Positions 60,120-64,000 of a DNA stretch of 64,000 nucleotides are shown piece after piece (positions within the stretch are counted from its first letter, which is position 1; each line of letters starts with the position of its first letter). The position numbers and the translations under genes are program-made. The notes under the pieces are model-generated. The model was not told where the DNA came from, searched no databases, and saw only the letters and a list, made by a program, of their open reading frames with translations. The stretch comes from Nitrososphaerota archaeon. GTDB lineage: Archaea; Thermoproteota; Nitrososphaeria; Nitrososphaerales; JACPRH01. The DNA lies in the NCBI GenBank assembly GCA_016190055.1, contig JACPRH010000010.1, positions 46,497 through 110,496 on the forward strand, given 5' to 3'.

Positions 60120-62687
60120 GTGTCTAAGCAGCAGGCGCCAGTGTATGTAGCGGATCTTAAGGAGGCTGAGAACGGCGTCACCGAGCTGAAGGACTCGATA
60201 CTTGTTTCCGCAACATATGGCGGCGAGCGGAAGGCGGTTGTCCTCAAATTCTACGACCCTGAGAATCGAAGGATCCGCTTATGGTATGATGATACGGGAC
60301 ATAAACCGTACTGCTTTGTTAAGAGCGACCGGATAACCGAGGGGAAGCTGAATGAAATTAAGAAAAGATCAGACGTAGTTGGAGTTGAGAAGGTTGAGAA
60401 GCAGGATCTTCTGAACGATCGCACCGCCGAGTTATACAAGATTGTCGCAACAGATCCGCTTGCCATCGGAGGTTCTGCCCGCGTCAGCATCAGAGACCTT
60501 GTGGAGGCGTGGGAGGCTGATATCAAGTACTATGAGAATTACCTCTACGATGAAGGGTTCCCTGTAGGGGCCTTCTACAGGATTGAGAACTCCAAGATAA
60601 TCCCGATTCAGTACGGTCTTCCAATAGCTGTGCAGAAAGGACTGGAGAAGACGCTTCAAGAATCGAACCCTGATTTGAAGAAGAGCATTGAAGACTGGGC
60701 GTGGCTTCTCAGCCAACCTCTTCCGGATCTCCGCCGCATCGCGCTGGATATTGAGGTGATACCTGCTGAGGAGAACAGAATCCCTGACGCTCAAGAAGCC
60801 GCGCAGCAGGTAATAGCTACATCGCTGGTTAGCAGCGACGGCGTACGAGAAGTGTTAGTGCTGAGGCGGAAAGGAGTGGATGAGGGGCAGCGAACTGTAA
60901 ACGATAATTTCGAGGTGAGGTTCTTCGACAGTGAGCGCGATCTTCTCGAGGTGGTGTTTGATAGAATTGTACATTACCCGTTCGTCCTAACCTTCAATGG
61001 GGACGATTTTGACCTAAACTACCTTTACCACCGTGCGCTGCGCCCTGAAATCGGCTTCAGCAAAGACGAGGTTCCTATCTCTCTGGGGAACAATGTCGCT
61101 TACGTGCGGCCGGGTGTGCATCTGGATCTCTACAAGACCTTCATCAACCGCTCGGTTCAGGTTTACGCGTTTAACAACCGTTACTCTGAGCATACGCTTG
61201 ATGGAGTAGCCAGCTCGCTTCTTGACGAAGGAAAGATACATCTTGAGGTTCCTCTCGGCGAACTCTCACTTTACGAGCTAGGCGAATACTGCTATCAAGA
61301 CTCAAAGATAACGCTTCAGCTAACTAGCTTCGACGACAACATTCTCATGAAGCTGCTGGTAGTAATTTCTAGAGTAGCTAAGATGCCGATTGACGACGTT
61401 GCGAGGATCGCGGTTTCAAACTGGATTCGCAGCATGATGTACTTTGAGCATCGAAGACGCAACGATCTAATCCCGAGAAGAAGCGATCTCGAAGCCCGTG
61501 AGCAAGCAGTAATCTCGGAGCCGATTATCAAAGGCAAGAAGTACAAAGGCGGAATCGTGGTTGAGCCCACGAAAGGAGTCTACTTCGACGTCTCAGTCGT
61601 AGACTTCGCCAGCCTATACCCAAGCCTCATCAAAGTCTATAACCTATCCTACGAGACAGTGCGCTGCATACACGAAGAATGCCGCTCAAACAAGATCCCA
61701 GACACATCCCACTGGGTCTGCAAGAAGCGGCGCGGCATCACCTCAACCGTAATCGGCTCTCTCAGAGACATCAGGGTCAACTACTATAAGCCCCTCTCAA
61801 AGCAGAAAGATCTACGACCTGAAGACAAGGCGTTAGCAAACGTCGTGTCCCAAGCGCTGAAAGTCATCCTGAACGCAAGCTACGGTGTAATGGGCGCAGA
61901 CATCTACCCATTATACTATCTGCCCGCGGCAGACGCAACGGCAGCCCTCGGAAGATACGCGATCACACAGACAATAGAAAAGTGCCGCGAGCTCGGAATC
62001 ACGGTTGTCTACGGCGACACCGACTCACTTTTCCTTAGGAGCCCAGGTGACGAGAAGATAAAGGACGTAACCCGGTGGGCTGACGAGAAGCTAGGCATCG
62101 AGCTTGACTTGGATAAAGTCTACCGGTACGTAGCCTTCAGCCAGCGCAAGAAAAACTATCTCGGAGTACTTCCAGATGGAAGCGTCGATGTGAAGGGGCT
62201 TACAGGAAAGAAGAGCCATACCCCGCTCTTCATCCGCAACGCCTTCTACGACTCAGTTGAAATCCTAAGCCGCGTTAAAACCGAGTCAGACTTCGAGCAT
62301 GCACGAGAAGAGATTAAGACTCAACTCCGCAAAAAGTATCTCGCGTTGAAGAACAAGGAGATGCCGATCGAGGAGCTCGCCTTCAAAGTGATGATGAGCA
62401 AATCCCCGAAGGCCTATACAAAGACGAAGCCTCAGCATGTGAAGGCGGCTGAGCTTCTGATAAAGCAGGGCAAAGAGGTTAAAGCAGGGGACATCATAGC
62501 CTTCGTGAAAACAACCAACTCAGCAGGGGTGAAACCGGTGTCGATGGCCAGCGTGAATGAAGTGGACACCAAGAAATATGAGGACTATATGCGTGGAACA
62601 TTCGACCAGATACTGGATGCTCTAGGCTACGAATTCGAAGAGATCGTAGGCGCAACAAAACTGGAAGACTTCTTCTGGAGCCAGTAA
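60120..62687 (+). CDS. polB: Family-B DNA polymerase with 3'-5' exonuclease
   Basis: A replicative or repair polymerase of 855 residues. The exonuclease motifs are ALDIEVIPAEEN (Exo I, about 208), LTFNGDDFDLNYLYHR (Exo II) and YCYQDSKITLQL (Exo III). The polymerase motifs are VVDFASLYPSLIKVYNLSYE (A, about 495), KVILNASYGVMGA (B, about 580) and VVYGDTDSLF (C, about 632), and KKKNYLG-like RKKNYLGVL lies downstream. All catalytic Asp residues are kept, so it should be active. It has no PIP box at the C-terminus that I can see (KLEDFFWSQ is a partial fit). GTG start, 120 bases after the promoter region. Confidence 0.95.
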   Translation: MSKQQAPVYVADLKEAENGVTELKDSILVSATYGGERKAVVLKFYDPENRRIRLWYDDTGHKPYCFVKSDRITEGKLNEIKKRSDVVGVEKVEKQDLLNDRTAELYKIVATDPLAIGGSARVSIRDLVEAWEADIKYYENYLYDEGFPVGAFYRIENSKIIPIQYGLPIAVQKGLEKTLQESNPDLKKSIEDWAWLLSQPLPDLRRIALDIEVIPAEENRIPDAQEAAQQVIATSLVSSDGVREVLVLRRKGVDEGQRTVNDNFEVRFFDSERDLLEVVFDRIVHYPFVLTFNGDDFDLNYLYHRALRPEIGFSKDEVPISLGNNVAYVRPGVHLDLYKTFINRSVQVYAFNNRYSEHTLDGVASSLLDEGKIHLEVPLGELSLYELGEYCYQDSKITLQLTSFDDNILMKLLVVISRVAKMPIDDVARIAVSNWIRSMMYFEHRRRNDLIPRRSDLEAREQAVISEPIIKGKKYKGGIVVEPTKGVYFDVSVVDFASLYPSLIKVYNLSYETVRCIHEECRSNKIPDTSHWVCKKRRGITSTVIGSLRDIRVNYYKPLSKQKDLRPEDKALANVVSQALKVILNASYGVMGADIYPLYYLPAADATAALGRYAITQTIEKCRELGITVVYGDTDSLFLRSPGDEKIKDVTRWADEKLGIELDLDKVYRYVAFSQRKKNYLGVLPDGSVDVKGLTGKKSHTPLFIRNAFYDSVEILSRVKTESDFEHAREEIKTQLRKKYLALKNKEMPIEELAFKVMMSKSPKAYTKTKPQHVKAAELLIKQGKEVKAGDIIAFVKTTNSAGVKPVSMASVNEVDTKKYEDYMRGTFDQILDALGYEFEEIVGATKLEDFFWSQ

Positions 62688-62787
62688 CCAAAAATAAACC
62701 AGCTATGAACCATACCTGAAGTAGGGTAAATGAGTAGGGTAAATGGTTAAATTGAGATGCTCTTAACCGTGGTGTGAGTAGATTGGG

Positions 62788-63210
62788 TTGGCTGATGCAA
62801 AGAGCATCCTCGGATTTTCAACTATCGTAGCGCTTCTCTTCTTGGCTACAGGACTCTTCTGGGCCGCGGTTGTTCTGTTGGGACAGGGTGATCCGCTTCT
62901 TATCTGGCCAAGTATCGCTAGCCTAGTTTCAGGCGGGCTTATTTTAGCTAAACGTAATGTTGGGATTACGCGGAGTGTTGCTTTGGCTGCGGCGCTGTAT
63001 AATTTGATCATTTTCGTGTATCAGGCTTATTCGGCGCTGACTCTGGTTGGGTCGAGCTTCAGTTCCTTCACACTGTTGGCTGCGGCTGGCTACCTGTTAG
63101 GAACGGTTGTCTTTGTTTTTGTTATGCTCAGGTTACACGCTGATTCTGGGGCTCTTGGTTTTGCTTCGTCTCGATTCGTTGAAGATAGTAGAACGAGTAT
63201 GCCGCGTTAA
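62788..63210 (+). CDS. Hypothetical four-helix membrane protein (140 aa)
   Basis: Four hydrophobic helices are seen (ILGFSTIVALLFLATGLFWA, LLIWPSIASLVSGGLILAKR, VALAAALYNLIIFVYQAYSA, FTLLAAAGYLLGTVVFVFVM) and a polar C-terminal tail. The TTG start follows GAGTAGATTGGG. The last 83 bases overlap the 3' end of the next gene on the opposite strand. Family not recognised. Confidence 0.6.
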   Translation: MADAKSILGFSTIVALLFLATGLFWAAVVLLGQGDPLLIWPSIASLVSGGLILAKRNVGITRSVALAAALYNLIIFVYQAYSALTLVGSSFSSFTLLAAAGYLLGTVVFVFVMLRLHADSGALGFASSRFVEDSRTSMPR

Positions 63211-63727
63211 CCATTATTATTGTGAAGAGTTTCGTTGCGAAGACGATGTTCCATGGTGCCTTCGGGTTCGGGAACGGGTTCTTTATCACGTCAACGTTTA
63301 GCTCACCGATGATTGCGTCGTGAGCGATTAATCCGCTCCATAGTGTGAAGTTGAAGAGCACTTCGTAGAAGGCCATTGCTCCTACGAAGAAGGCGCAGAA
63401 CTTCAGAAAATCCCTTAAGGGCTTAGGCCACGCAGAAATCCTGTCAACGTTAAGTTCAAGAGTCGAGAAGTAGAGCGCCAGAAGCGCCGCGGCCAGCCAA
63501 GTCACAGGTTTAGAGTAAAACAGGGGAAAAACCGCGATCGGAGGGAACTCAAAGGTTACCAGCGTTTCGCCGACGACATTAATTCCCTGTAGGCTGGCTG
63601 CTAGTAAACCGTATATTGTGGTCGAAATTATTAAGGCGAGAGAGCCTAGACTGACTAAGCGAAAGAATGTTTTAAGCTTCTCCTCATCAGTCGATAAATC
63701 GATAATCTTCATCCTTCTGCCCAGCAA
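63128..63727 (-). CDS. Hypothetical multi-pass membrane protein (199 aa)
   Basis: The protein has an N-terminal soluble segment (MKIIDLSTDEEKLKTFFRLV) and four or five helices (LGSLALIISTTIYGLLAASL, WLAAALLALYFSTLEL, FCAFFVGAMAFYEVLFNF, FTIIMVNAAYSFYYL). A conserved-looking outer loop reads NPFPNPKAPWNIVFATK. The start is TTG at 63727 or ATG at 63712, the latter being likely. It overlaps the previous gene tail-to-tail by 83 bases. Confidence 0.62.
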   Translation of the reverse strand: MLGRRMKIIDLSTDEEKLKTFFRLVSLGSLALIISTTIYGLLAASLQGINVVGETLVTFEFPPIAVFPLFYSKPVTWLAAALLALYFSTLELNVDRISAWPKPLRDFLKFCAFFVGAMAFYEVLFNFTLWSGLIAHDAIIGELNVDVIKNPFPNPKAPWNIVFATKLFTIIMVNAAYSFYYLQRIETKQNQEPQNQRVT

Positions 63728-64000
63728 TGCACCCCGCTAAAAAATCTAATGCTTCAACTGTCTTGCTCTGTTATCCTGCTATTAGATAATTGTTGCTCAG
63801 CAATACCTGCATTGCTTCACGGTGTATACTATTACGCGTGCTGCTATAGGCCTAGTGAGGACTACATATACTAATGAAATAAGCATAAGAATCCAATTAC
63901 GGTTCTAATGGATCTGCTTGGAGCAAAGCTCCGGATCTGCAGTGCTTGTTGAAAGCATTGGTTCTGGCTGCAAGATTATCCCCCAAGAATACGCATTGAA
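63728..64000. other. Gene-free window end with a short hairpin and direct repeat
   Basis: No ORF reaches a convincing length before the window ends. GGATCTGC occurs twice around the hairpin GGAGC-AAA-GCTCC near 63911-63942. A TATA-like CTACATATACTAATG precedes it by about 30 bases, so a small RNA or a gene start may lie here. Confidence 0.3.

Overview
The window is a 64 kb piece of an archaeal chromosome. The evidence is a set of archaeal information-processing genes: fibrillarin and Nop5 of the box C/D RNP, Cdc48, the archaeal amidotransferase GatD/GatE, an Nre-family repair protein, a family-B DNA polymerase, AbrB-type regulators, TATA boxes close to start codons, and many GTG/TTG starts. 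I think a TACK-type lineage is likely, but no rRNA is present, so I cannot name the group.

Layout. 1-9953 is core chromosome: fibrillarin (cut by the window edge), Nop5, PyrD/PyrK, a small zinc ribbon, an unidentified structured RNA, a membrane protein, NreA, a two-domain rhodanese, a stand-alone Lrp ligand-binding domain, and Cdc48. 10.5-37.7 kb is an accessory island, visibly more A+T-rich from about 23 kb onward. It opens with a tyrosine recombinase and a plasmid-like module: a DUF3987-type ATPase, an AbrB-like protein, and iteron-like repeats between convergent genes. It then carries small zinc-ribbon and membrane proteins, a complete type I restriction-modification operon (hsdR-hsdM-hsdS), and an overlapping three-gene unit ending in an Mrr-like nuclease. 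Beyond these come a Cas4-like nuclease, a gene killed by a 328-bp inverted-repeat element that made an 8-bp target duplication, a RusA resolvase paired with a nuclease-HEPN fusion, an EVE-like protein, a second (ApeA-type) HEPN protein, a DEDD exonuclease, an M50-like protease, a Panacea/PIN pair, and a chimeric transposase remnant.

38.4-56.6 kb returns to chromosome. GatD/GatE is followed by molybdenum genes (ModE-like regulator, MobB, MoeA, MOT1-type molybdate transporter, MobA), a bacterio-opsin-activator-type regulator and a hemerythrin. They lead into a seven-gene operon for a DMSO-reductase-family molybdoenzyme: a helical protein, a CuA domain fused to a NapH-like polyferredoxin, a second CuA protein, the Mo catalytic subunit, a four-cluster Fe-S subunit, an EbdC/DdhC-like heme subunit and a TorD-type chaperone. 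Supply of Mo, cofactor synthesis, maturation and electron transfer are therefore encoded side by side. The best candidate for something undescribed is this enzyme: two complete CuA motifs in one operon, all-Cys ligands to the first Fe-S cluster, and Ser where NarG-type enzymes have the Mo-binding Asp.

56.6-64 kb holds membrane and secreted proteins, an SDR, QueC with no normal start codon, DNA polymerase B, and two convergent overlapping membrane-protein genes.
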